The position numbers and the translations under genes are program-made. 64,000 nucleotides of DNA from Phaeacidiphilus oryzae TH49 (GTDB lineage Bacteria > Actinomycetota > Actinomycetes > Streptomycetales > Streptomycetaceae): contig NZ_JQMQ01000005.1 in NCBI RefSeq assembly GCF_000744815.1, forward strand, positions 6,777,801-6,841,800, written 5' to 3'. How positions within the stretch are numbered: position 1 is the stretch's first letter; every line of letters starts with the position of its first letter. The notes below the pieces were generated by a model. It did no database searches. It saw only the letters and a program-made list of their open reading frames with translations, and was not told the origin of the DNA. Shown piece after piece: positions 25,386 to 34,511 of this stretch.

Positions 25386-27056
25386 CTAGCGAACCCGCAC
25401 CGCCAGCAGGCACAGGTCGTCGTCGGAGCCCGAGGCAGGGTGCTCCGTCGCGGCCGCTTCACCGGTCGGCGTCAGCAGCGCCGCCCGGGCCAGTTCGAGG
25501 CAGTGCCTCGCGCCGGGATCCCGGCCGAGCGCCGGCGCCAGGGCGAGCAGCCGCTCCAACCGCCAGTCGGGGTGCCGGGACCGGCCGCGCAGCAGGCCGT
25601 CGGGGTGGCAGAGCAGGAGGTCGCCCGGGCGCAGCCGGACGCGCAGCGGCGGATAGCCGCCGCCGTGCGGGAGCGCCGTGCCGAGCAGCGGCCCGTTGCT
25701 GTCCTCCTGGGCACTCCGGGCGCCCCCGGCGCGACCGCCGAGGCGGTCCAGCGGCACGGCCCGCAGGACGCCGCGCGCGCCGGGGCGGAACAGCAGCGGC
25801 GCCGGATGGCCGGCGCGAGACCAGCTCAGCATCCGGGTGCGGGGCCGGTACCGCAGGCACAGCGCCGAGGCCAGCCGGGCGTCCGGTTCCTGGGCGGTGC
25901 AGGAGTCCTGAGCGGTGGAGGTCGCGAGGAGCAGGTCCACGGCGGAGAGGACCGCGGAGGGGCGGGCCCCGCCCGCCGCCACCGCGCGCAGCGAGGCGCG
26001 TACCCCGGCCATCGCGGCGGCGGCCTCCGGGCCGTGGCCGCCGACTCCGCCGAAGGTGAGGAGGACGTCCCCGTCCGGCAGGGTGAGGGCGTCGTACCAG
26101 TCTCCGCCGACCCGGTCGAGGGCGCTGGAGGGGAGGTAGTCGCCGGCCAGTTCGAGGCCGGCCATCCGGCGGTGGGGGCGCGGCCAGGAGGGCAGCACCG
26201 CCTGCTGGAGCTCGACGGTGCGCCGGAGTTCGGCGCGGGCGCTGCGGCGCTCACGGACCAGCGCCTCCCGGGTCTCGCGCAGCGAGCGCTGGTCGCGGCG
26301 GAGTTCGGAGACGTCCCGGAGCAGCATCCAGAGCGAGCGGAAGGTGCCGTCCTCGGCGGGCACCGGCTCGCCCACGCAGTGGAGGGTGCGGACGGTGCCG
26401 TCGAGCCGAGTGACCCGCAGCTCGCCGTCCAGCGCGCGGCCGTCCACCAGCGAGGCGGTGACCATCGTGGCGAAGCGCTGCTGGTCCTCGGGGAAGAGGT
26501 GGGCCGGCAGCTGGTCGAGCGTCAGCGGGCCGTCCTCCTCCTCGCGGCCGAGCAGCCGGTAGGTCTCGGGGGACCAGACCACCCGGTCCTGGACGAGGTC
26601 CCACTCGGCGCTGCCGAGCCGGCCGAGCCGGCGCACCTCGGCGGGCGAGGGGGCGGCGGCCAGCTCCGCGGCGGTCAGCCGGGCGCGCCCGGCAGGCGCC
26701 GACGGCCCCTGCGGGAGGCGGGAGGCCTGGTGGCCGTCCCCGGCGGCCGCCTCGGCGGGCTCGGCCGGCTCGGCGTGCTCAGCCGCATCCTCATCGGACG
26801 GCCCGGAGGCCTCGGGCTCGTCCTGGGCCTCCTCCGACAGCTCGCCCAAGTAGCCGGAGAGGTCCCGTAGTTGACGGTCCGCCAGGTCGTAGACCGCGCG
26901 TCGCCAGCGGTCCAGATCGCTCCCGCCGGGAGCGGTCACCCGCCGGGCGTCGCCGAGTTCGGTGCGCAGTCGGCGCGTCTGCCGAAGCAGCGCGCGAACC
27001 GTGCCGGAGCGGTCGGGACGACCGTCTCTCGACGGCTCGCAGGTCGGCTGCTGCAT
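25386..27056 (-). CDS. PAS-domain SpoIIE/PP2C phosphatase
   Basis: This 556-residue protein has an N-terminal helical, acidic segment (about 1-130), a PAS domain (about 150-265; GSAEWDLVQDRVVWSPETYRLL), a coiled linker, then a SpoIIE/PP2C domain (about 300-550; LELAGDYLPSSALDRVGGDWYD). Such proteins dephosphorylate anti-sigma-factor antagonists. One usual metal-binding Asp is absent: the motif normally read as GDVxGHG is GGVGGHG here, and the later TDG site is HPDG. The final Asp pair (SDDDLCLL) is present. Activity may therefore be altered. The ATG at 27056 is the first good start; the gene is convergent with the NsdA-like gene. Confidence 0.85.
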   Translation of the reverse strand: MQQPTCEPSRDGRPDRSGTVRALLRQTRRLRTELGDARRVTAPGGSDLDRWRRAVYDLADRQLRDLSGYLGELSEEAQDEPEASGPSDEDAAEHAEPAEPAEAAAGDGHQASRLPQGPSAPAGRARLTAAELAAAPSPAEVRRLGRLGSAEWDLVQDRVVWSPETYRLLGREEEDGPLTLDQLPAHLFPEDQQRFATMVTASLVDGRALDGELRVTRLDGTVRTLHCVGEPVPAEDGTFRSLWMLLRDVSELRRDQRSLRETREALVRERRSARAELRRTVELQQAVLPSWPRPHRRMAGLELAGDYLPSSALDRVGGDWYDALTLPDGDVLLTFGGVGGHGPEAAAAMAGVRASLRAVAAGGARPSAVLSAVDLLLATSTAQDSCTAQEPDARLASALCLRYRPRTRMLSWSRAGHPAPLLFRPGARGVLRAVPLDRLGGRAGGARSAQEDSNGPLLGTALPHGGGYPPLRVRLRPGDLLLCHPDGLLRGRSRHPDWRLERLLALAPALGRDPGARHCLELARAALLTPTGEAAATEHPASGSDDDLCLLAVRVR

Positions 27057-27185
27057 ACCCAGAACAATGGCACAGTCGACCCCGGGCCGTAACCGATTCC
27101 GTCCAATTCGGGCCCGACATTCCTCCGGCATATGCCAATGAGTGGCCGCCGCCGCACCCCGGCTCACTCCCGCCGCACCCCCGCC

Positions 27186-28859
27186 TCACCCCCGCCCGCT
27201 CGGCACCCGCTCCAGCAGCCCCTCCCGCGCCTCCCGCGCGGCGCGCTCGCGCAGCTGGTAGTGGATCTTCTTGCCGGTGGAGGTGGTCGGCAGCGCGTCC
27301 ACGAACCGGTACGCCCGCGGCCGCTTGTACGCGGCCAGCATCGGGTGCGCCCGGCAGTGCTTCTCGCAGTCGGCCGCCGTCAACTCCGGGTCCCGGCGGA
27401 CCACATAGGCCGTCACCAGCTGGCCCCACTCCGGGTCCGGTGCGCCCACCACCGCCGAGTCCGCCACCCCGGGCAGCTCGTTGAGCACCTCCTCGACCTG
27501 CACGGGATGGACGTTCTCGCCGCCGGAGAGGATCATGTCGTCCCGCCGCCCGACCACGGTGACGTACTCGTCCTCGTCCCAGGTGGCCAGGTCGCCGATG
27601 TACAGCCAGCCGTCCCGGAAGTTCTCCGCCTCCTCCTCCGGCCGGCCGGCGTACCCGTAACCGGACTTGGGGGAGCGGACGATCACCTCGCCGACCTCCT
27701 GCCCGTCCTTGGCCGCCAGGTCGTCGGCCGCCGCCCGCCGGCCCTCGTACACCCGGACCACCCGCACGTCGTCGTCCGTGCAGGCCCGTCCCGCGCTGCC
27801 GGCGTGCTCCGGCAGGTCGGCCGGCCGCAGGAAGGTGTTCCAGAACGCCTCGGTGGTGCCGTAGCCGTTGAAGATCCGGGGCGTCAGCAGCTCCTGGTAG
27901 CGCAGGCAGGCCGCTCGCTCCAGCGGCGCGCCCATGGTCACCACCCCGCGCAGCGAGGACAGGTCGCGCGGCCGGGCCTGCTGCGCGTCCGCCAGCCGCT
28001 CCAGGTTGGTCGGCGCGCCGATCAGGAAGGTCAGCCGGCGCTCCTCCACCAGATCCAGCACCCGGTCGGGGTCGAAGTGCCGCAGCGGCACCACCTCGCC
28101 GCCCACGTAGAAGACCGGGTTCGGCCCGCCCGAGTAGAGCCCGCCGCGGTGGAACCACGGCGTCATGTTGAGGGTGCGGTCCTCCGGCGAGAGCGGGAAG
28201 TGCATGATGACGTCGTGCGCCGAGAGCACCTCGGTGGCGTTGTTCAGCGGCACGCCCTTCGGCATCCCGGTCGTCCCCGAGGTGTACAGCCGCGTGGTCT
28301 CGGCGTAGATCCCGCCGCTCGGCTCCGCCGGCGCGGGCAGCCCGTCGCCCCGCCCCAGCAGCTCCCAGAAGTCCACCGAGCCGTCCAGCACCCGGCCGTC
28401 CGCCGGCCCGGCGTGCACCAGCAGCGCGGGCCGGCCGGCGTCCCCGGCCAGCGCCAGTGCCCGGCCCGCCTCCTCGCCGACCGAGGTGTCGTAGACGAAG
28501 ACCCGGGGTTCCCCGGTGGTCAGCACATGCGCCGTCTCGCCCGGCGCCAGGCGGAAGTTGACCGGCGAGGCCACCGCGCCCATCCGCTGCGCGGCCAGCC
28601 ACAGCAGCGCGAACTCGGGCCCGTTCAGCAGCTGGAAGGCGAGGAGGTCGCCCTCCCGGACCCCGGCCCCGGCCAGCGCCGCCGCCAACCGGTCGACGTC
28701 CGCGCCGAGTTCGGCGTAGGTCCAGCTGCGGCCGGTCTCCGGGTCGGACATCGCGGTCGACCGCGGGTACCGGTGGGTGTTGCGCCGGAAGCCGGCCGCG
28801 TAGGTGAAGTTCTGCTCGAACACCGACCGGAAGCCGGCCGGGTCGTAGGTGGTAGCCAT
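27186..28859 (-). CDS. Acyl-CoA ligase (last gene of the cyclohexane-type operon)
   Basis: This 557-residue AMP-forming ligase has the adenylate loop LYTSGTTGMPKGVPLN near residue 190 and a C-terminal lid with PTTSTGKKIHYQLRER carrying the catalytic Lys. It starts at the ATG at 28859 (MATTYDPAGF), with AAGGA upstream. It lies 46 nt downstream of the FabF-like ketosynthase and is the last gene of the minus-strand operon that begins with the EPSP-synthase/ligase fusion. It may activate a free carboxylic acid made or salvaged by the pathway, or an unrelated fatty acid. The substrate is unknown. Confidence 0.88.
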   Translation of the reverse strand: MATTYDPAGFRSVFEQNFTYAAGFRRNTHRYPRSTAMSDPETGRSWTYAELGADVDRLAAALAGAGVREGDLLAFQLLNGPEFALLWLAAQRMGAVASPVNFRLAPGETAHVLTTGEPRVFVYDTSVGEEAGRALALAGDAGRPALLVHAGPADGRVLDGSVDFWELLGRGDGLPAPAEPSGGIYAETTRLYTSGTTGMPKGVPLNNATEVLSAHDVIMHFPLSPEDRTLNMTPWFHRGGLYSGGPNPVFYVGGEVVPLRHFDPDRVLDLVEERRLTFLIGAPTNLERLADAQQARPRDLSSLRGVVTMGAPLERAACLRYQELLTPRIFNGYGTTEAFWNTFLRPADLPEHAGSAGRACTDDDVRVVRVYEGRRAAADDLAAKDGQEVGEVIVRSPKSGYGYAGRPEEEAENFRDGWLYIGDLATWDEDEYVTVVGRRDDMILSGGENVHPVQVEEVLNELPGVADSAVVGAPDPEWGQLVTAYVVRRDPELTAADCEKHCRAHPMLAAYKRPRAYRFVDALPTTSTGKKIHYQLRERAAREAREGLLERVPSGRG

Positions 28860-28905
28860 CTCGTCGATCCTTCTTCGTACATCCAAGGGTGAGCGCGCCG
28901 GGCGC

Positions 28906-30159
28906 TCAGACTGCCCGCAGCACGGCCACGCAGTTCTGGCCGCCGAAGCCGAACGCGTTCACCGCCGCGGTCCGCACCTCGCTCTTCCGCGCCTCGTTGG
29001 GCACGTAGTCGAGGTCGCACTCCTCGCCGGGGGTCTCCAGGTTGATCGTCGGCGGGACCACGCCGTCCCGGATGGCCAGCGCGCTGACCATGGCGCTCAA
29101 CGCGCCCGCGGCGCCGATCAGATGACCCACCATCGACTTCGGCGAGCTGACCAGCAGGTCGTAGGCGTCGGCGCCGTAGGCGGCGCGGATCGCCTTGGTC
29201 TCGGCGAGGTCGTTGATCCGGGTCGAGGTGCCGTGGGCGCAGATGTAGTCCACGTCCCCCGGCGCGGTGCCGGTGTTCCGCAGCGCCAGCCGCATCGCCC
29301 GGGTGGCGTGCTCGCCGGACGGGTCCGGGGCGCTGACGTGGAAGGCGTCCGAGGTCAGCGCGCCGCCGACGACCTCGGCGTAGGCCCGGGCCCCGCGCGC
29401 CCTGGCATGCTCGGCCGACTCCAGCACGGTGATCACCGCGCCCTCGCCGAAGACGAACCCGTCCCGGTCGGCGTCGAACGGCCGGGAGGCCCGGGTCGGG
29501 TCGTCGTTCCGCCGGGACAGCGCGCCCATGTTGGAGAGCCCGGTGAACATCACCGGGGTGATCGCCGAGTCCGTCCCGCCCGCGATCACCACGTCCGCCT
29601 CGCCGGACTGGATCAGCCGCTTGCCCTCAAGCAGCGCGTGGATCCCGCTGGCGCAGGCCAGCGCCGAGGCGTTGACGGGCCCGTGGGCGCCGACGTCGAT
29701 CGCCACCTCGCAGGCGGGCATGTTCGGGATCACCGAGGAGACGAAGTACGGGGAGACCTGCCGCGGGTCGGCGTGCATGGTGTCCACGGCCTGCTCGACG
29801 CCGTCCATCCCGGCCACCGCGTTGTTCACGATGACGCCCAGCCGGGTGCCGTCCACGGTGCCGCCCGCCTCGACCCCGGCGTCCGCGACGGCCTCCCGGG
29901 CCGCGGCGACCGCCAGCTGGGAGAACCTGGCCGAGCGGCGCTGCCGCTTGCGGTCCAGGAACCCGGCCGGATCGAAGTCCTTGACCTCGGCGGCGATGGT
30001 GGTCGGCAGGCCGAGCCCGGCCGCGTCGAAGCGGGTGATCGGGCCGACGCCGGACCGCCCGGCGAGCAGCGCCTGCCAGGTGCTCTCCCGGTCGTTGCCC
30101 ACCGGGGTGACGGCGCCGATGCCCGTCACCACCACCTGGACCTGGTTATTGCTCGACAC
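28906..30159 (-). CDS. Beta-ketoacyl-ACP synthase II (FabF-like)
   Basis: This 417-residue condensing enzyme has the Cys-His-His triad: C169 in ALACASG, His in CAHGTSTRINDL and His in VGHLIGAAGA. GTG start at 30159 with AGGAGGA at ideal distance. FabF enzymes elongate acyl-ACP with malonyl-ACP. The position inside the operon for a shikimate-derived starter suggests a dedicated enzyme that extends a cyclohexyl primer into a fatty acid or similar chain (inference). No dedicated acyl carrier protein or other polyketide synthase gene is nearby. A housekeeping fabF is expected elsewhere in the genome, so this looks like a specialised paralogue. Confidence 0.92.
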   Translation of the reverse strand: MSSNNQVQVVVTGIGAVTPVGNDRESTWQALLAGRSGVGPITRFDAAGLGLPTTIAAEVKDFDPAGFLDRKRQRRSARFSQLAVAAAREAVADAGVEAGGTVDGTRLGVIVNNAVAGMDGVEQAVDTMHADPRQVSPYFVSSVIPNMPACEVAIDVGAHGPVNASALACASGIHALLEGKRLIQSGEADVVIAGGTDSAITPVMFTGLSNMGALSRRNDDPTRASRPFDADRDGFVFGEGAVITVLESAEHARARGARAYAEVVGGALTSDAFHVSAPDPSGEHATRAMRLALRNTGTAPGDVDYICAHGTSTRINDLAETKAIRAAYGADAYDLLVSSPKSMVGHLIGAAGALSAMVSALAIRDGVVPPTINLETPGEECDLDYVPNEARKSEVRTAAVNAFGFGGQNCVAVLRAV

Positions 30160-30275
30160 GGGTCTGTCCTCCTGAGTCTCCGTTGGCGTTCTTCGTTCTT
30201 CGTTCTTCGCACTGGGCCGGCTCTCCGCTGTCGCCGGACGGCCGCCCGCCCGTGGGTGCGGCGGGCCGGGGCACC

Positions 30276-31109
30276 TCAGCCGCCGCCGGCCGTCAGGGCG
30301 TACGCCGCCTCGATCCCCTCGGTGGTGGCCCGGACCGCGTTCAGCCGCTCGGTCGAGGCCGCACCGCCGGCCACCCGGAACGGGATCCCGGCCGCCTCCA
30401 GCACCTCCGTCGCCGCGAGCTGCGGTTCCTGCCCGGCGGCGACCACCACGCTGTCCGCGGGCAGCAGCCGCTCCGTTCCGCTCGCGGCGTCCACGACCAC
30501 CACCCCCTCGGCGGTGATCTCCCGGTACCCGACCCCGGTCACCGTCTCCACCCCCCGCGCCCGCAGCGCGGCCAGCTGCACCCACTTGGTACTCGCCCCG
30601 ATCCCGGCGCCGACCCGCCCGGAGCGGCGCACCACCGTCACCCTGCGCGCGGCCCGGGCCGGCCGCACCGGGCCGGCCGGGGCGCCGAGCCCGGCCTCCC
30701 CGATCCCGTACTCCGCGAAGAACCGCTCGACGCCGCCCTTCTCCTGAGGGCTCGTCAGCAGATGGGCGACGTCGACCGCGATCCCGCCGCCGCCGATCAC
30801 CACCACCCGCTCGCCGAGCGCGGCCGGATCCGCGAGCGCCTGCTGGTAGTCCACGACGTGGTCGAGCGCGGTGCCGGGAATCGCCGGCCGCCGCGGCAGC
30901 ACCCCGCTGGCCAGCACGGCCCCGTCGAACCCCCGCAACTCGGCGAGGTCCCCCCACCCGATCCGCCGGCCGAGTCGCAGCTCGACCCCGAGCTCCGCCA
31001 ACTCCCGCACCCGATGCGCCACCGCGTCCCCGTACGCCTCCTTGCCGGGCACCCGCCCGGCCATCAGGAACTGCCCGCCGGCCTCCGACCGAGCTTCGAA
31101 GACGGTCAC
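30276..31109 (-). pseudogene. C-terminal half of a 2,4-dienoyl-CoA reductase (FadH type), out of frame
   Basis: This segment is the FAD/NAD(P)H-binding half of a FadH-like reductase: EARSEAGGQFLMAG, a second Rossmann motif VVVIGGGGIAVDVAH, and a C-terminus ending AAYALTAGGG. It has no proper start. Just upstream the first dinucleotide-binding motif is split between two frames: RRFAVIG in one, GPAGLEAARGFARLG in the next. Adding a single G to the GGG run at about 31166-31170 would give VIGAGPAGLEAA in one frame. With the upstream N-terminal half (31195-32427) it would make a normal-length enzyme of about 670 residues. It is either a decayed gene or a base-calling error. Confidence 0.75.
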
Positions 31110-31177
31110 CGCACACCCAAGCCGCGCAAACCCCCGAGCCGCCTCCAGCCCGGCGGGCCCGGCCCGATCACGGCAAA

Positions 31178-31257
31178 CCGCCGCCGCTGGGTCCCTAGAC
31201 CGGCTCGCTGGGTCCCCCGACCGGCCCCCGGGTTCCCCGACCGCCTCCCGGGCTCCC
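31178..31257 (-). repeat. Four 19-21-bp tandem repeats at the FadH domain junction
   Basis: Read on the minus strand, units of 19, 20, 21 and 20 bp share the pattern GGGRACCCxGxGxxCGGTC. They lie exactly between the two domains of the dienoyl-CoA reductase, and the last unit contains the premature TAG. Loss of one 20-bp unit would bring the N-terminal frame into register with the RRFAVIG segment. Confidence 0.75.
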
Positions 31258-32427
31258 GCTCGCCGGCGGGAGGGAGCCGGCGCGGTCCGCCGGCAGCCGC
31301 CACTCCAGGGAGGGGAACTCCAACTCCCGGCCCGCGCGCGGGTTCACCAGGCAGGAGACCGGGGTCTCGCCGAAGGAGCGGTCGATGCAGGCCTGGTTGC
31401 AGGCGATGCACAGCTCCACTGAGGACTCCCGGCCCGCCCGCGTCTTGGCGACGATCGCCGGATCGGCGAGGAACGGCCGGGCCAGCGCGACGAAGTCGAC
31501 CCCGCCGCCGGACAGCGCCTCCTCCACCTCGGAGAGGCGGGTGAAGCGGTTGGAGGCGACGACCGGCAGCTCCCCGTGCCCCGCCCCGCGCAGCGCGCGC
31601 TTCACCGCCTCGGCATACCGCAGCCAGGCGCCCCCCGGCACCACCGCCTGCACCGTAGGCACCGGCGACTCGTGCCAGCCGACCCCCACCGCCAGCGCGT
31701 CCGCCCCCGCACCGGCCAGCGCCACCGCGAGCGCGGCGACCTCCGCCGCCGGCGTGCCGTCCTCCACCAGGTCCGCCCCCGACATCCGGAACAGCACCGG
31801 GAAGTCCGGCCCCACCGCCGCCCGGACCGCGCGCAGCACCTCCACCGGGAAGCGCCGCCGCCGCTCGGGATCCCCGCCCCAGTCGTCCTCCCGCCGGTTG
31901 GTGGCCGGCGCGGTGAACTGGTTGATCAGGTACCCCTCGGAGCCCATCACCTCGACGCCGTCGAAGCCGAGCTCCCGGGCCAGCTCCGCGCCCCGCGCGA
32001 AGTCGCCTATCACGGCCCGGATCTGATGGTCCGTCAATTCAGTGGCGGTGTCCCGGGTGAACCGCGAGTACACCGCCGACGGCGCCACCGCGGGCCCGCC
32101 CAGCCGGTACCGCCCGGCGTGGAACAGCTGAAGGGCGACCGTTCCGCCGGCCGCGTGGACGGCCTCCACCACGGCGCGCAGCACCGGCCGCGCCCCCGCG
32201 TCGGTGAGCACCGCGTACCCCGGTCCGCCCGCCCCCTCCGGGGCGACCGCCGCCCCGCCGGTGACGATCAGCCCGGCGCCGCCGCGCACCCGCTCGGCGT
32301 AGAAGGCCGCGAGCGCCGCGCCGCCGTCGCCTGCGGCCTCCAGATTGAGGTGCATGGCGCTCATCAGCACGCGATGCGGCAGTCGCAGCGCGCCGATCGC
32401 GCCCGGTCGGAACACCTGGTCGAGCAT
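31195..32427 (-). CDS. Old-yellow-enzyme half of a 2,4-dienoyl-CoA reductase (truncated FadH type)
   Basis: This 410-residue TIM-barrel flavoprotein part starts MLDQVFRPGAIGAL. It has the OYE substrate and flavin segments (LQLFHAGRYR, GSEGYLINQFTAPATNRREDDWGG) and a 4Fe-4S cysteine cluster near the end (CIACNQACIDRSFGETPVSCLVNP spans it). FadH enzymes continue into FAD/NAD(P)H domains; here the frame stops at 31195 after a Gly/Pro-rich repeat, and those domains lie downstream in other frames. In the proposed pathway it would reduce a cyclohexadienyl-CoA. Whether the OYE half alone is active is doubtful, since electrons normally arrive through the missing domains. Confidence 0.8.
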   Translation of the reverse strand: MLDQVFRPGAIGALRLPHRVLMSAMHLNLEAAGDGGAALAAFYAERVRGGAGLIVTGGAAVAPEGAGGPGYAVLTDAGARPVLRAVVEAVHAAGGTVALQLFHAGRYRLGGPAVAPSAVYSRFTRDTATELTDHQIRAVIGDFARGAELARELGFDGVEVMGSEGYLINQFTAPATNRREDDWGGDPERRRRFPVEVLRAVRAAVGPDFPVLFRMSGADLVEDGTPAAEVAALAVALAGAGADALAVGVGWHESPVPTVQAVVPGGAWLRYAEAVKRALRGAGHGELPVVASNRFTRLSEVEEALSGGGVDFVALARPFLADPAIVAKTRAGRESSVELCIACNQACIDRSFGETPVSCLVNPRAGRELEFPSLEWRLPADRAGSLPPASGSPGGGRGTRGPVGGPSEPV

Positions 32428-32468
32428 GCGGGGGCCTCCTCCTCGTCTCGGGGTCGCTCGTCGCGCCG

Positions 32469-33299
32469 CTACGCGTCCCGCCGCGGCCGCGGCGGCAGCG
32501 CCAGCTCCGGCCCGGCGTCGGCGAAGTACGGCGGCGCGACCACGCTCAGCCCGCCGTCCACCACCAGCGTCTGCCCGGTGATGTACCCGGCGCCCTCGCC
32601 GAGGAGGAACGCCACCGTGTCCGCGACCTCCTGCACGCTGCCCGGCCGTCCCGCCGGGATCTTCTCCAGCACGGACTCCATCTCCGGCATCCCCGGCACG
32701 CCGTAGAAGAACTCCAGCGAGTCGGAGTCGATCAGCCCGCCGTTCACCGCGTTCACGTTGATCCGGTACGGCGCGAACTCCACCGCCATGTACCGCACCC
32801 AGGCCTCGATCGCGGCCTTCATCGCGCCCAGCGCCGCATACGTCGGATACGCCCGGATGGATCCGTAGGAGGACAGCGCGACGATCCGCCCGCCGCGGTC
32901 CATCAGCTTCACGGCCTCCTGCGCGCCCAGCACGAACGGCCGCAGGTTCATCGCGTAGGACCGGTCCAGGTGGTGCGGCTTGACGTCGACGATGTTCTTG
33001 AAGGCCGCGGCCGCCGCGTTGGAGACGAAGGCGTCCAGCCGCCCGGCCTTCTCCGCGACGGCGTCGAAGAGCGACCGCACGCCCTCCACCGTCTCCACGT
33101 CCGCCCGCACGGCGAAGCCGCGCCCGCCGAGCTCCTCGATCTCGCCGACCACCTTCTCGGCCAGCTCGGCGTTCTTCTTGTAGTTGACGACGACCGTGCC
33201 GCCGTCCCGGGCCAGGGTCAGCGCCAGTGCCCGGCCGATGCCCCGGGAGGCACCGGTGATCAGCGAGACCTTCCCGCCCTGCTGCTGACGCCCCGTCAC
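32469..33299 (-). CDS. SDR enoyl reductase, FabL/ChcA-like
   Basis: This 276-residue short-chain reductase has the cofactor motif TGASRGIG (15-22) and a spaced active site Y154-x6-K161 (YAALGAMK), the FabL-type spacing rather than the usual YxxxK. The segments VNAVNGGLIDSDSLEFF and GQTLVVDGG also match FabL by eye. ChcA, the 1-cyclohexenylcarbonyl-CoA reductase of ansatrienin producers, is an SDR of this size. Given the EPSP-synthase homologue in the same operon, a ChcA-type role is the best inference: repeated reduction of ring double bonds next to the CoA ester. The GTG start overlaps the stop of the dehydrogenase gene. Confidence 0.85.
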   Translation of the reverse strand: MTGRQQQGGKVSLITGASRGIGRALALTLARDGGTVVVNYKKNAELAEKVVGEIEELGGRGFAVRADVETVEGVRSLFDAVAEKAGRLDAFVSNAAAAAFKNIVDVKPHHLDRSYAMNLRPFVLGAQEAVKLMDRGGRIVALSSYGSIRAYPTYAALGAMKAAIEAWVRYMAVEFAPYRINVNAVNGGLIDSDSLEFFYGVPGMPEMESVLEKIPAGRPGSVQEVADTVAFLLGEGAGYITGQTLVVDGGLSVVAPPYFADAGPELALPPRPRRDA

Positions 33300-34459
33300 C
33301 TGCCCGCCCCCTTCAGGCCACCGGCCGCCCGCAGCAGCTCACGGAAGACCACCGTCTTCTGGATCTCGTTGGTGCCCTCCTCGAAACGCTGGGCGCGCGC
33401 GTCCCGGTAGACCCGCTCGATCTTCTCGGACTTCCAGTAGCCGAGACCGCCGTGCACCTGCAGCGCCTTGTCGGTCACCGCGGTCAGCATGGTCACCGCG
33501 TGCATCTTGGCCATCGAGGACTGCAGCGAGGCGTCCGCCGCCCCCTCCTCGTACCGCCGGGCCGCGTGGAGCACCAGCTGCCGCGCGGCCTCGATGTCGG
33601 CCTGGTTCTCGGCCAGCATGAACTGGATCGCCTGCCGCTGCGCCAGCGCCTTCCCGAAGGTCACCCGCTCCCGCGCGTAGCCGACCGCCAGCTCCTGCGC
33701 CCGGGCGGCCAGGCCGACGCAGCTCATCGCCACCGAGATCCGGGACGGGGTGAGGAAGCCGCCGAGGAAGACCTCGAGACCCTCGCCCTCCCTCCCGAGC
33801 CGGTTGCCCACCGGCACCGGCGTCCGGTCGAAGGTCAGCCGGGCGTGGTCGGTGCCGGTGACGCCCATGGTGTTGGAGGTGTCCTCGACGGTCACCCCGG
33901 CCGCGTCCCGCGGCACCATCAGCGCGACCGTGCCCTCGCCGCCGGCGCTGCCCTCGAGCCGGGCCAGCAGCAGCCAGTAGTCGCAGCGCACCCCGAAGGT
34001 GATCAGGTGCTTGCGGCCGGAGAGGTAGTAGGTGTCGCCCTCCCGCTCGACCGAGGTGGTGATGTCCGCGCCGGTGCCGTTGCCCGGCTCGGTCAGGGTG
34101 AAGGCCACCTTGATCTCGCCGGTGATCGCCGGGATGACGAACCGCTTGCGCTGCTCCTCGTCGGCGTGGCCGTCCATGGCCCGCCAGATCCCGTTCACCA
34201 CGTGGACGATCATGCGGACCGAGCCGTGCGAGCGGGAGAAGACGTCCATCAGCTCCATCCACTGGACGAAGCCGAGCCCGCGCCCGCCGTACTCGACCGG
34301 GGCGGCCATCCGCAGATAGCCGCGGTCGTTCAGCTCGGTCCACAGCTCCTCGGGGACCTCACCGGTCTCCTCGATGCGCTCGGCCCAGTCCTCGCCGGGG
34401 CCGCGCACCCACTCCTCGACCTCGGCGCGCAGCCGGGCGAACTCCTGAGGGTCGATCAC
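33296..34459 (-). CDS. Acyl-CoA dehydrogenase
   Basis: This 387-residue flavoprotein has the standard three-domain fold: FAD-binding FTLTEPGNGTGADITT, the C-terminal signature QVHGGLGYWKSEKIERVYRDAR, and FEEGTNEIQ with the presumed catalytic Glu. It lies 52 nt after the EPSP-synthase/ligase fusion and overlaps the SDR start. In a shikimate-to-cyclohexanecarboxyl-CoA route such an enzyme could introduce or rearrange a ring double bond; this is inference. ATG start at 34459. Confidence 0.9.
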   Translation of the reverse strand: MIDPQEFARLRAEVEEWVRGPGEDWAERIEETGEVPEELWTELNDRGYLRMAAPVEYGGRGLGFVQWMELMDVFSRSHGSVRMIVHVVNGIWRAMDGHADEEQRKRFVIPAITGEIKVAFTLTEPGNGTGADITTSVEREGDTYYLSGRKHLITFGVRCDYWLLLARLEGSAGGEGTVALMVPRDAAGVTVEDTSNTMGVTGTDHARLTFDRTPVPVGNRLGREGEGLEVFLGGFLTPSRISVAMSCVGLAARAQELAVGYARERVTFGKALAQRQAIQFMLAENQADIEAARQLVLHAARRYEEGAADASLQSSMAKMHAVTMLTAVTDKALQVHGGLGYWKSEKIERVYRDARAQRFEEGTNEIQKTVVFRELLRAAGGLKGAGR

Positions 34460-34511
34460 GTGTCGTGTGCCTTCCGTGTGTTGGGTTCCTCGCGGTCGCC
34501 GGCCGCCTCCG

